This document shows positions 1-8,294 of a stretch of 64,000 nucleotides of DNA, one piece after another. The number at the start of each line of letters is the position of its first letter. Within the stretch, counting starts at the first letter, position 1. A program made the translations under genes and the position numbers. This stretch comes from Microbacterium endophyticum (GTDB lineage: Bacteria > Actinomycetota > Actinomycetes > Actinomycetales > Microbacteriaceae), in the NCBI RefSeq assembly GCF_011047135.1, contig NZ_CP049255.1, positions 248,001 to 312,000 of the forward strand, written 5' to 3'. Under the pieces are notes generated by a model, which saw nothing but the letters and a program-made list of their open reading frames with translations, was not told where the DNA came from and did no database searches.

Positions 1-68
1 CGAAACTTCGACGGGAGGATGACCCGACCTTTGTCGTCGAGTTTGGGAGTATGCGTGCCCAGCAGCAT
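1..68 (-). CDS. mraZ: MraZ transcriptional regulator, N-terminal fragment cut by the window edge
   Basis: MraZ is the DNA-binding AbrB-like protein that represses the division and cell-wall (dcw) cluster. Reading the minus strand from an ATG at 68, the first 22 residues start [15 protein letters not shown] and continue to LPSKF, which is the highly conserved MraZ N-terminus. The rest of the gene, and presumably rsmH and the dcw cluster, lies to the left of the window. Operator-like repeats lie just upstream. The fragment is short but the match to the family is nearly word for word. Confidence 0.93.
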   Translation of the reverse strand, partial: MLLGTHTPKLDDKGRVILPSKF

Positions 69-111
69 TCGAGCTATCCACCCCCTTCGTCCGGCCCCGC
101 GAGGATATTCA

Positions 112-158
112 CCACTTTACTCCACTCTCCTCCACTTTGCTATCAAATCCTGCACTTT
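112..158 (-). promoter_or_regulatory. MraZ operator: 10-bp-phased direct repeats
   Basis: On the plus strand CCACTTT (112-118), CCACTCT (122-128), CCACTTT (132-138) and GCACTTT (152-158) recur with a 10-base period, one unit being skipped. On the mraZ strand these read AAAGTGG-type boxes 44 to 90 bases upstream of the mraZ ATG. MraZ proteins are known to bind short direct repeats phased at 10 bp in their own promoter, so this is very probably the autoregulatory site. Confidence 0.8.
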
Positions 159-218
159 GGCTACTAATCGCGGGATTTTTTGCATGAGCACAGTCGGAGA
201 CGAGGCGCAAATACACAA

Positions 219-248
219 AAAAACACCGGCCCGAAGGCCGGTGTTTTT
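219..248 (-). terminator. Rho-independent terminator of the DUF3040 gene
   Basis: A 13-base-pair perfect stem (219-231 with 236-248) encloses the tetraloop CGAA. On the minus strand it ends in a run of T, 22 bases after the DUF3040 stop codon. It separates that gene from the mraZ promoter. Confidence 0.85.
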
Positions 249-269
249 AAGAGGGAGGAAAGTGGAGGG

Positions 270-641
270 TTATCGCCCTTCTTGGCGACGGTCCCAACGA
301 TCGTTCATGCGGTCCATGAAAGAGGCAGAGGCCTTAGCTTTGGGCGCTCGGGATGAAGGCGGGACAGACGACGAGTTCGTCTTAGATCGAGTCGGGGTCA
401 CGGCCAGCACGACGCCGCCCAGCATGACGACGAACGCCACAACCCCAACGGCGATGATTTGCGACGAAACGCCGACGACGAGCCCGCCGAGACCGACGAG
501 CACAAGAATCGAGCCGTAGACGATGTTTCGGTAGCTGAGTGTGCGACTGCCGCTTACGGTGCTCACGACGTCGGCGTCGTGGCCCATGAGATGGCGTTCC
601 ATCTCGTCTAGCAGGCGCTGCTCCTGTTCGGAGAGTGGCAT
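270..641 (-). CDS. DUF3040 family small membrane protein
   Basis: This 123-residue protein starts MPLSEQEQRLLDEMERHL, the hallmark N-terminus of the actinobacterial DUF3040 family, and has two closely spaced hydrophobic segments (about residues 38-58 and 61-82) followed by a basic tail rich in Arg and Asp. It is probably an inner-membrane protein with both ends in the cytoplasm. The function of the family is not established. A purine-rich ribosome binding site (GAGGGGG) lies about 6 bases before the ATG. Its position next to mraZ is typical for actinobacteria and suggests a link with envelope growth, but that is inference only. Confidence 0.88.
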   Translation of the reverse strand: MPLSEQEQRLLDEMERHLMGHDADVVSTVSGSRTLSYRNIVYGSILVLVGLGGLVVGVSSQIIAVGVVAFVVMLGGVVLAVTPTRSKTNSSSVPPSSRAPKAKASASFMDRMNDRWDRRQEGR

Positions 642-693
642 GCGTCCCCCTCGTTCTGTCTGACACGCTAATTCTACCCGTGCGTTAGAACAC

Positions 694-699
694 TAGGCT
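694..699 (+). promoter_or_regulatory. Probable -10 box for a leaderless transcript (polyprenyl synthase)
   Basis: TAGGCT lies exactly 6 bases before the GTG at 706 and there is no convincing ribosome binding site. The same TAG(G/A)CT plus 6-base arrangement occurs before five other starts in the window, as expected for leaderless mRNAs. Confidence 0.55.
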
Positions 700-705
700 A
701 GGCCT

Positions 706-1800
706 GTGTCGAGCTTGTCGGATCCTAAAACGGTTGTTTCTCAGCGTCTCGACACCTTTGTCACATCTCAGCGCACGCATACCGGCACGATGGGCAGTGA
801 AGCTGCGCAGTTTGTGACTGCCGCAGCCGCAGCATTCGCCGGTGGTAAACGGCTACGTGCACGCTTCTGCATCGCAGGATGGCGAGCCGTGACAGAGTTC
901 TCGGGCAGACCTACGCAACTCGCCGACAGTGTCGTGAGCGCCGCAGCAGCCTTGGAAATCTTTCACGCTGCAGCGCTCGTCCACGACGACATCATCGACA
1001 ACTCAGACACTCGTCGCGGCGGTCCTGCCGCGCATCGCGCGCTGGAAGCAGCTCACGTGTCGTCGGGTTGGGTCGGAAATGCGCCAGCTTTCGGCCGCGC
1101 CGGAGCCATCCTGCTCGGCGATCTCCTCGTCGCGTGGAGCGACGATCTCTTTGAAGAGGGTTTGGTAGACGAGGACCCCGATGTTGCCGCGAAAGCTCGC
1201 ACAGAGTACGCGCGCATGCGGCGTGACGTCACCATCGGCCAATTTCTCGATGTGGCCGAAGAATCAGCTTTTCACTCTGCTCCTGATGCCGAACATGCCG
1301 AGCGTGCACTTCGTGTGGCTTCGTTGAAATCAGCGCGCTACAGCATCCAGCAACCGCTCTTGCTCGGTGCAGCCCTCGCTGGCGCAGACAGCGCACAAAA
1401 CGACGCTCTGAGCTCATTCGGACACCCCGTGGGCATGGCTTTTCAGCTTCGTGACGACGTGCTCGGTGTCTTCGGCGACGAAGCCGTGACGGGTAAACCA
1501 TCCGGCGACGACCTGCGAGAAGGAAAAAGGACAGTGCTCATCGCTTACATGCGGGAAGCACTCGATGCCGGTGCACGCCGCGTCGTCGACGAACTCATCG
1601 GTGATCCCGAGCTGACTTCAGACCAGATTTCGTCGCTTCAACAGACGATCATCGATACCGGTGCGCTAGAGCGCACCGAACAGCTCATCACGCAGTTCGC
1701 TCATGAGGCCGACCGCGCACTCTCGGGCGCACGGCTCAGCAATACTGCCGTCGGAGAACTGCGTGATCTGGCACGCGCAGCCACCACGCGTACGGCGTGA
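706..1800 (+). CDS. Polyprenyl diphosphate synthase (IdsA2-like)
   Basis: A trans-isoprenyl diphosphate synthase of 364 residues that would condense isopentenyl diphosphate with an allylic diphosphate to give a longer prenyl chain for quinones, carotenoids or lipid carriers. The substrate-binding GGKRLRAR lies at 46-53, the first aspartate-rich motif HDDIIDNSD at 93-101, and the second RDDVLGVFGD near 248. These are complete, so the enzyme should be active; chain length cannot be read from this. The GTG start fits a leaderless transcript. The location beside an Rv2175c-like gene and pknL mirrors idsA2 in Mycobacterium tuberculosis. It converges with the regulator gene on the other strand, with only 19 bases between the stops. 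Confidence 0.9.
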   Translation: MSSLSDPKTVVSQRLDTFVTSQRTHTGTMGSEAAQFVTAAAAAFAGGKRLRARFCIAGWRAVTEFSGRPTQLADSVVSAAAALEIFHAAALVHDDIIDNSDTRRGGPAAHRALEAAHVSSGWVGNAPAFGRAGAILLGDLLVAWSDDLFEEGLVDEDPDVAAKARTEYARMRRDVTIGQFLDVAEESAFHSAPDAEHAERALRVASLKSARYSIQQPLLLGAALAGADSAQNDALSSFGHPVGMAFQLRDDVLGVFGDEAVTGKPSGDDLREGKRTVLIAYMREALDAGARRVVDELIGDPELTSDQISSLQQTIIDTGALERTEQLITQFAHEADRALSGARLSNTAVGELRDLARAATTRTA

Positions 1801-1819
1801 TCTTCTAAGTGGAAGCGAC

Positions 1820-2170
1820 CTAAGCGAGCACCTGGGCGACGCGGCGAACTTCATGTTTGCGTCCAGCACGCAATGCCTCGATCGGTGCGACACCGATCGA
1901 TTCCTCAACGCTCAGCAACCAGTCGATTGCTTCGTCATCGCTGAGACCCGCGTCGTGCAGCACAATCGCTGTTCCCCGTAGTGAAGACAGCGGCTGGTCG
2001 CCAATAAGAAAGACAGCAGGAACACGCAACGCCCCGAGACGTCGAGATGCGATGAGCTGGCGCTCATCGAGTCGACGCTTAACGCGCCCGAGCGGCTCGC
2101 CCAGAATCTCTACGAGTTCGGGAAGGCTCAACCATTCGGTTTCGGTTTGGGGATTGTTCTCGACGCTCAC
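1820..2170 (-). CDS. Rv2175c family DNA-binding regulator
   Basis: A small winged-helix protein of 116 residues when started at the GTG at 2170. The sequence from W13 (EWLSLPELVEILGEPLGRV) matches the Rv2175c family, in which the helix-turn-helix sits near the N-terminus. Rv2175c is a known substrate of the kinase PknL, and here the gene is divergent from a pknL homologue 105 bases away. With this start, a threonine falls at position 9 in a flexible acidic N-terminus, where Rv2175c is phosphorylated. A longer TTG start at 2200 is possible but would move that threonine. Target genes are unknown. Confidence 0.85.
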   Translation of the reverse strand: MSVENNPQTETEWLSLPELVEILGEPLGRVKRRLDERQLIASRRLGALRVPAVFLIGDQPLSSLRGTAIVLHDAGLSDDEAIDWLLSVEESIGVAPIEALRAGRKHEVRRVAQVLA

Positions 2171-2263
2171 ACTCCCATGATCGCACCTCTTGTAGAACAA
2201 ATACGACGCGTGATTGTGATTAGCAGGAGGTGAGCCGCTCCGCTTGTCACGGCTGACGATCCG

Positions 2264-2269
2264 TAGACT
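2264..2269 (+). promoter_or_regulatory. Probable -10 box for leaderless pknL
   Basis: TAGACT ends 6 bases before the GTG at 2276; the intervening bases CTCCTC cannot act as a ribosome binding site. It follows the pattern seen at 694, 7600, 20272, 22639 and 22655. Confidence 0.55.
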
Positions 2270-2275
2270 CTCCTC

Positions 2276-4219
2276 GTGAGCACGAGTCAGCAGGCGGACC
2301 CGCTGATCGGCCGTCTAGTTGATGGTCGATACCGTGTGCGCGCCCGCATTGCGCGTGGCGGCATGGCGACCGTGTACGTCGCGACTGACATGCGGCTCGA
2401 ACGTCGCATCGCGCTTAAAGTCATGCACGGCCATTTGAGCGACGACGCAGTGTTCCAAAGCCGCTTCATTCAAGAGGCGCGAGCAGCTGCGCGTCTTGCC
2501 GACCCGCACGTTGTGAATGTGTTCGATCAGGGCCAAGACGGCGACATGGCGTACCTGGTTATGGAGTACCTGCCGGGTATCACCCTTCGAGACCTTCTTA
2601 GACAGCAACGTCGACTCACTGTTCCGCAGACCATGACGATCATGGACGCTATCTTGTCGGGCCTTGCGGCTGCGCACCGCGCGGGCATCGTTCACCGTGA
2701 TGTGAAACCCGAGAACGTTCTTCTTGCCGAAGACGGACGCATTAAGATCGGCGACTTTGGACTCGCGAGAGCGACGACCGCGAATACTGCAACCGGCCAG
2801 ATGCTGCTCGGAACGATCGCATATCTTGCGCCCGAACTCGTGACGCGCGGCACAGCGGATGCCCGCAGCGACATTTACGCGCTTGGGATCATGCTCTACG
2901 AAATGCTGACCGGCGATCAGCCGTACAAAGGCGAGCAGCCCATGCAGATCGCGTACCAGCACGCGACTGACTCGGTACCGCGCCCGAGCGTGAAGAACCC
3001 CGACGTGCCGGAAGCCCTCGACGAGCTGGTGTTGTGGGCGACGGAACGCTCACCTGATGGCAGACCGGACGATGCAGACCGGATGCTTGAACGCCTTCGC
3101 GACGTCGAGCGCGAGTTGGGCATTGCGCCGCAGGTCGCGAGGACGCTCGCCGTTGGTACCGCGGTGGCCGACGACGGACTCGATTCGGGCGAGCTCACGC
3201 GAACTTTGCCTCCCGCCATTACCTCGCCTTCGGCGGTCGTTGCCGATGTCGACAATGCGACGCGCCTTCGCCGCGCCGCGCGTCGCAGATCAGCCAAGGG
3301 CGGGTGGCTATTCGTACTCGTCATGCTCTTAACAGCGGTCGCCGGCGGCGCGGGTTGGTGGTTCGGCTCCGGCCCAGGTTCGCTGATTTCAGTCGCCCAG
3401 GTTGCGGGACTCAGTTACGACGAAGCCGCCTCTCGCCTCGCCGAAGATGGACTTGTCGCGTCCGAGACCGGCCAATACACTCTCGACGTCGAAGCGGGCC
3501 AGGTGATCTCTACTGATCCTGGTGCCGGGCGTTTTGTCGAGAAAGACGCCGCGATTGAAGTCTTTGTTTCACTCGGACCAGCGCCGCACGACATCCCAGC
3601 GCTCACTGGCGTCACCGAAACGGACGCCCGAAACGCACTCACCGCGGCGAAAGTCAGCGTGGGTGACAACGCATACATTTTCAATGATGCCGACAAAGAC
3701 ATCGTCCTCGGAGCTTCTGTCACGCCGGGTCTAGGCGGCGATTCCTACGACTGCACGAACGGCTGCACAGTGCTTGAGGGTGACAGCGCAACTCTGACCA
3801 TCTCTGCAGGGCAGGTGCCCAGCGTCTCCGGGCTCAGCGTGGGAAACGCAACTTCGACGCTCGAAGACGTCGGTCTGCAGGTGTCAGATAACCAAATCAC
3901 CACCACGAGTGACTCGATTTCCAAAGGCGATGTCATCGGAATCGGTGATCGTGATGGCGGCGGAGATTGGCGCCCCGGCGACACCGTGACGTTGATTGTT
4001 TCCGACGGCCCTCCCCTATTTCCGGTGCCGGATGTCATCGGCATGACACGCGACGAAGCGCGCTCAGCCATCGAAGACGCGGGCTTCAGTGTGAACTTTG
4101 CCGTGTTCTGGAATGCGTTTCCTGACGGTTTGACCGAGGTAACTGCTACCGACCCGACAGCCAGCTCTCAAATCGTCAAGGGAGCAACTGTCTACTTGCA
4201 GATCACGGCGTCCGGTTAG
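2276..4219 (+). CDS. pknL: Transmembrane Ser/Thr protein kinase PknL with PASTA repeats
   Basis: A eukaryotic-type kinase of 647 residues. The glycine loop is ARGGMATVY (26-34), the ATP lysine is K48, the catalytic HRD is 140-142 and DFG is 160-162. A single membrane span (about 343-364) separates this cytoplasmic kinase from four or so extracellular PASTA units (about 372-645), which in related kinases bind muropeptides or lipid II. It should phosphorylate cytoplasmic proteins in response to cell-wall state; the divergent Rv2175c-like protein is the obvious substrate. A paired cysteine motif (YDCTNGC, near 497) sits between PASTA units and may be a disulfide. Genomic position supports PknL over PknA or PknB, which lie near the chromosome origin in relatives. 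Confidence 0.92.
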   Translation: MSTSQQADPLIGRLVDGRYRVRARIARGGMATVYVATDMRLERRIALKVMHGHLSDDAVFQSRFIQEARAAARLADPHVVNVFDQGQDGDMAYLVMEYLPGITLRDLLRQQRRLTVPQTMTIMDAILSGLAAAHRAGIVHRDVKPENVLLAEDGRIKIGDFGLARATTANTATGQMLLGTIAYLAPELVTRGTADARSDIYALGIMLYEMLTGDQPYKGEQPMQIAYQHATDSVPRPSVKNPDVPEALDELVLWATERSPDGRPDDADRMLERLRDVERELGIAPQVARTLAVGTAVADDGLDSGELTRTLPPAITSPSAVVADVDNATRLRRAARRRSAKGGWLFVLVMLLTAVAGGAGWWFGSGPGSLISVAQVAGLSYDEAASRLAEDGLVASETGQYTLDVEAGQVISTDPGAGRFVEKDAAIEVFVSLGPAPHDIPALTGVTETDARNALTAAKVSVGDNAYIFNDADKDIVLGASVTPGLGGDSYDCTNGCTVLEGDSATLTISAGQVPSVSGLSVGNATSTLEDVGLQVSDNQITTTSDSISKGDVIGIGDRDGGGDWRPGDTVTLIVSDGPPLFPVPDVIGMTRDEARSAIEDAGFSVNFAVFWNAFPDGLTEVTATDPTASSQIVKGATVYLQITASG

Positions 4220-4252
4220 CAAACGAGCCCGCGGGGCCGCGAAAGGATATCC

Positions 4253-6259
4253 ATGGCGACTGCAGTACTGACCGTAGCTCTTGCGATTCTGTCGGGCATC
4301 CTCGTCGGATTCTTCGCACGCCGGGTGTTGTCGACGCCTGCCGGCTGGCCACGCAGCATCGTCGTCGGTCTCGCCGTTTTCGCGACCAGTCTCCCGTTCG
4401 CGACCTGGATGTTGGACCAGACCGGGTTGCTTACGAATGGTAAAACAGTCGATACGGCCGCGGCCTTCGCGGCTCTCGCTGTCGTGCTGCTCTCTATCGG
4501 GTGGATCTTCGCTCTAGGACTTGCGCTCTTGGTCGCGACCGAAGCCGTTTTCCCGACCAGGCAACTCCAAAATCCGCTCGACATCATCCGGGCTGCAATC
4601 AAGCAGCGCAAACGCACGCGCAGATACCTGCAGATCATCGGCATCGCTTCACGTCATGGTGCTGGCTGGCTGATAGAAGGCCGCTCTCGCGTTCACGACG
4701 ACCTCACGACGAGCGAGCAGCGCGCTCGTGCCGTCATTGCGACGATCAACGATTCCGGCGTCACTTTCGTGAAGCTCGGACAAGTGATGTCTACGCGGCG
4801 TGATCTCGTGCCCGAGCCCTACCTCAGCGCACTCGCAACGCTGCAGTCCGAGGCGACGATGCTCCCCTGGAACGACATTCGACCTGTCATTGCAGCGGAA
4901 CTCGAAGCACCCATCGACACCATCTTCGTGTCGATCGATCATGAGCCGCTCGCGGCGGCATCCGTCGCTCAAGTACATAAGGCGGTGCTTCACGACGGCA
5001 CGGCTGTCGTGGTGAAGGTTCAACGGCCCGCGGCGCGAGCGCAGGTCGAAGCAGACGCCGACATCATCGTTCGGCTTGCCGAGCGTGCCGAAACCCATAC
5101 ACGTTTCGGACGAGACCTCAATCTTGCGGCGGTTGCACGGAGCTTCACAGCAACACTGCTCGATGAGCTCGACTACCGCGTCGAAGCCACTAACGTCGAG
5201 ATGATCCGCAATACGCTCAAGGGTCAGGCAGGCCATCCCGAGCGACTGCAGATCGTCGTGCCTCGCGTCTATCCGAATGCTTCAGGAAGCCGCGTGCTAA
5301 CCATGGACCTCGTGGCAGGGGAACCACTCAGCCGTGCGTCGGTGCTCATAGCGGATATGCCGCGCGCGCAGCGCGAGGCCCTCGCACGCGGGCTGATGGA
5401 GGTCGTTCTCGAGCAGATCTTGGTGCACGGGGTTTTCCACGCGGATCTTCATCCGGGCAATGTCATATTGCGCCCCGATGGGTCTCTCGGGCTCATCGAC
5501 TTCGGTGCTGTGGGCGTCATCGAGCGTAGTCAGCGACAGCGGCTCGCAGCCGTCATGCTCGCGGCCATCAGCGAAGACGACATCGCCGCAACCGAAGCAC
5601 TCCTACTTATTGTCGACGTCCCCGTTGATGCAGATATCGAGTCTCTTCGTCACGACGTCGGAATCGTCGTGACGACAGAGCGATACCGGCCACGCGGCGA
5701 CGGTTCGATTTTCACGCGCCTGCTCGACGTCATCCGACACCACCGCATCGCTCTGCCCGGCGACCTTGCTGCGGCCTTCCGCAGCTTCGCGACACTCGAG
5801 GGATGCCTGAAGGCACTCGACCCGGATTTCGACATGTTCGATCAGGCACTGCCCATGGTGCCGAAACTCCTGCGCCGCTCACATTCTTTTCAGCATTCAG
5901 CCGTGAGCTTGCAGGCTCAGGCGAGCGTGGCTGCCGCTCTTTTGCGAGGCATTCCGCGGCGGCTCGACTCTCTGCTCTCCGGACTAGAAAACGGCACTGC
6001 CGGTGTGACACTCCGGGCACTCACCGACGAGCCCGCTCAGAACTTCCTGCAGAAAATCACCGCGGAGATCGTGGGCACATTCGTGTCCATCGCGGCCGTC
6101 GTGGTAGCCGTCGTCCTGATCGTCACCGATTCGGGCCCGCTGCTTGCTGGAGGACTTCGGCTGTTCGACCTTCTCGGCGCCCTGATCGGCTTCTTCGGTT
6201 TCTTGGGCGTGCTGAGAGTGCTGCGACAGACGGCGATTCGCCGCCGTCGCCGGCGCTAG
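4253..6259 (+). CDS. ABC1/UbiB-family atypical kinase-like membrane protein
   Basis: A 668-residue protein with the family signature VKLGQVMSTRRDLVP near residue 172 (the KxGQ motif that replaces a normal glycine loop), HADLHPGN near 395 and LIDFG near 412. Three hydrophobic segments at the N-terminus (4-24, 34-54, 66-96) and two at the C-terminus (about 610-655) anchor it in the membrane. UbiB-type proteins are ATPases linked to quinone biosynthesis or lipid transport; the exact role in actinobacteria is unsettled. An AAAGGA ribosome site precedes the ATG. It may be transcribed with pknL, 33 bases upstream. Its stop codon and that of aroG overlap in the same four bases, CTAG. Confidence 0.88.
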   Translation: MATAVLTVALAILSGILVGFFARRVLSTPAGWPRSIVVGLAVFATSLPFATWMLDQTGLLTNGKTVDTAAAFAALAVVLLSIGWIFALGLALLVATEAVFPTRQLQNPLDIIRAAIKQRKRTRRYLQIIGIASRHGAGWLIEGRSRVHDDLTTSEQRARAVIATINDSGVTFVKLGQVMSTRRDLVPEPYLSALATLQSEATMLPWNDIRPVIAAELEAPIDTIFVSIDHEPLAAASVAQVHKAVLHDGTAVVVKVQRPAARAQVEADADIIVRLAERAETHTRFGRDLNLAAVARSFTATLLDELDYRVEATNVEMIRNTLKGQAGHPERLQIVVPRVYPNASGSRVLTMDLVAGEPLSRASVLIADMPRAQREALARGLMEVVLEQILVHGVFHADLHPGNVILRPDGSLGLIDFGAVGVIERSQRQRLAAVMLAAISEDDIAATEALLLIVDVPVDADIESLRHDVGIVVTTERYRPRGDGSIFTRLLDVIRHHRIALPGDLAAAFRSFATLEGCLKALDPDFDMFDQALPMVPKLLRRSHSFQHSAVSLQAQASVAAALLRGIPRRLDSLLSGLENGTAGVTLRALTDEPAQNFLQKITAEIVGTFVSIAAVVVAVVLIVTDSGPLLAGGLRLFDLLGALIGFFGFLGVLRVLRQTAIRRRRRR

Positions 6260-7593
6260 CGGTGTTCGAGTTCTTCCGCGACGAGGAAGGCGAGTTCGAG
6301 CGACTGCATGTGATTAAGCCGCGGGTCGCACAGCGACTCATAGCGGGTCGCGAGAGTTGCCTCATCGATCTTCTCGGAACCACCCAGACATTCGGTCACG
6401 TCGTCGCCTGTCAGCTCCACGTGAATTCCACCAGGGTGCGTGCCCACAGCGCGGTGAGCATCGAAGAAGCCGCGTACCTCGTCAACGACGTCATCGAAGC
6501 GACGCGTCTTGTACCCCGTAGGAGTTGTGATGCCATTACCGTGCATCGGATCGGTCACCCACAGCGGTGTCGAACCGGAGTCCCGCACTGCCTCAAGCAG
6601 TGGCGGAAGCGCGTCGCGGATCTTTCCTGCACCCATTCGAGTGATAAAGGTCAGTCGTCCCGGCTCGCGTTCGGGATCGAGCTTGTCGATGAGCGCGAGC
6701 GCTGTTTCAGGAGTGGTTGTGGGTCCGAGTTTCACACCGATGGGGTTACGAATCTTGGAGAAGTAGTCGATGTGCGCACCATCTAGGTCACGCGTCCGCT
6801 CCCCCACCCACAAGAAGTGGGCCGAGGTGTTGTACGGCGTTCCGGTACGCGAATCGATTCGCGTCATCGGGCGCTCGTAATCCATGAGAAGGCCTTCGTG
6901 CCCGGTGTAGAACTCGACTCGACGTAGATCATCGAAGTCCGCCCCCGCGGCCTCCATGAACTTGATCGCGCGATCAATTTCGGCGGCGAGGCCCTCGTAG
7001 CGCTGGTTCGCGGGGTTCTTCGCGAAGCCCTGGTTCCAGGAGTGAACTTCGCGGAGGTCTGCAAAGCCACCCTGAGTAAACGCGCGGATGAGATTGAGCG
7101 TCGATGCGGCAGTGTGGTAGCCCTTCAGCAGTCGCTGCGGATCTGCTTGACGAGACGCTTCAGTGAAGTCGTACCCGTTGACGATATCGCCGCGGTACGC
7201 GGGAAGTGTGACATCTCCACGAGTCTCGGTATCACTCGATCGCGGCTTCGCAAACTGCCCAGCCATACGGCCCATCTTCACGACCGGCATCGAAGCACCG
7301 TATGTGAGAACGACTGCCATCTGGAGCACTGTCTTGATGCGATTGCGAATCTGTTCCGCTGTCGCACCGGCAAAAGTCTCTGCGCAGTCGCCGCCCTGCA
7401 GAAGGAAGGCGCGTCCACCGGCCGCCGCCGCGAGGCGGTCACGCAGCATATCTACCTCGCCCGCAAATACGAGCGGAGGGAGGGTGGCCAGCTCTTCCGA
7501 GACGGCGGTGACAGCATCCTGCGATGACCACTGCGGTTGCTGCTTGATGGGGAGGGTACGCCAGTGATCGAGCGCGTCCAACGGCTGAAGCAT
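6256..7593 (-). CDS. aroG: Class II 3-deoxy-D-arabino-heptulosonate-7-phosphate synthase
   Basis: The enzyme condenses phosphoenolpyruvate with erythrose 4-phosphate, the first step of the shikimate pathway to aromatic amino acids. At 445 residues it has the length of the class II (plant/actinobacterial) family. The metal-binding cysteine is C70 in LLQGGDCAETF, and the family blocks GRMAGQFAKPRS and FLWVGERTR are present. The ATG at 7593 is preceded at 6 bases by TAGACT, so it may be leaderless, even though plsC lies upstream on the same strand. Order matches Rv2178c in M. tuberculosis. The 3' end meets that of the ABC1 gene with a 4-base overlap of stop codons. Confidence 0.96.
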   Translation of the reverse strand: MLQPLDALDHWRTLPIKQQPQWSSQDAVTAVSEELATLPPLVFAGEVDMLRDRLAAAAGGRAFLLQGGDCAETFAGATAEQIRNRIKTVLQMAVVLTYGASMPVVKMGRMAGQFAKPRSSDTETRGDVTLPAYRGDIVNGYDFTEASRQADPQRLLKGYHTAASTLNLIRAFTQGGFADLREVHSWNQGFAKNPANQRYEGLAAEIDRAIKFMEAAGADFDDLRRVEFYTGHEGLLMDYERPMTRIDSRTGTPYNTSAHFLWVGERTRDLDGAHIDYFSKIRNPIGVKLGPTTTPETALALIDKLDPEREPGRLTFITRMGAGKIRDALPPLLEAVRDSGSTPLWVTDPMHGNGITTPTGYKTRRFDDVVDEVRGFFDAHRAVGTHPGGIHVELTGDDVTECLGGSEKIDEATLATRYESLCDPRLNHMQSLELAFLVAEELEHR

Positions 7594-7599
7594 CCGATC

Positions 7600-7605
7600 A
7601 GTCTA
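7600..7605 (-). promoter_or_regulatory. Probable -10 box for leaderless aroG, overlapping the plsC stop codon
   Basis: On the minus strand TAGACT is followed by 6 bases and then the aroG ATG. The TAG of this hexamer is also the stop codon of the upstream plsC gene (7605-7603). Confidence 0.5.
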
Positions 7606-8292
7606 GTGGGGCTCAGACGCGAGTCGCGCCTTCGCCGTGGACGCGTACACATCGTCGTAACGCTGTTCACCTAAACGTTGCAACGCGACCATAATTTCGT
7701 CCGTGACGGAACGTAAGACGTAGCGGTCGCCTTCCATGCCTGCGAACCGCGAGAAATCGAGGGGTTCGCCAATCACCATGCCGACACGGCCGACACGAGG
7801 AATGCGTCGACCGATCGGCATGACAGTGTCGGTATCGACCATGACGACCGGAATGACAGGTACACGAGCTTCGAGGGCCATACGCGCAATTCCCGTGCGT
7901 CCCCGATAGAGGGTGCCGTCGGGGCTACGTGTGCCCTCGGGATAAATGCCCAAGAGCGCACCCCGCCCGAGTACTTGGAGGCCGGTATTGAGGGATGCCT
8001 CCGACGCCTTTCCCCCGGAACGGTCAATGGGGATTTGACCGGTTCCTTTGAAGAACATTCGAGTGGCCCACCCTTTGAGACCGCGCCCAGTGAAGTAGTC
8101 GCTCTTGGCCAGAAACGCCATGGGGCGATCAATGACGAGTGGCAGAAAAACCGAGTCAGCGAAAGAAAGATGGTTACTCGCGAGGATCGCAGCGCCCTCT
8201 TTCGGAATGTTTCTGCGTCCCACGATCCACGGCCGGAAGATCGCTTTCACGACCGGCCCGATCACCACGTACTTCATCAGCCAATAAAACAT
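7603..8292 (-). CDS. plsC: 1-acyl-sn-glycerol-3-phosphate acyltransferase (PlsC family)
   Basis: A membrane-associated acyltransferase of 229 residues that transfers an acyl chain to lysophosphatidate in phospholipid synthesis. The catalytic HX4D motif is H41-D46 in SNHLSFADS, and the glycerophosphate-binding motif YPEGTRSPDG lies near 118. The first 20 residues are hydrophobic and likely membrane-bound. The gene follows the ROK kinase gene after only 2 bases, so the two are co-transcribed. Gene order corresponds to Rv2182c in mycobacteria. The precise acyl acceptor is not determined by the sequence. Confidence 0.92.
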   Translation of the reverse strand: MFYWLMKYVVIGPVVKAIFRPWIVGRRNIPKEGAAILASNHLSFADSVFLPLVIDRPMAFLAKSDYFTGRGLKGWATRMFFKGTGQIPIDRSGGKASEASLNTGLQVLGRGALLGIYPEGTRSPDGTLYRGRTGIARMALEARVPVIPVVMVDTDTVMPIGRRIPRVGRVGMVIGEPLDFSRFAGMEGDRYVLRSVTDEIMVALQRLGEQRYDDVYASTAKARLASEPH

Positions 8293-8294
8293 CG

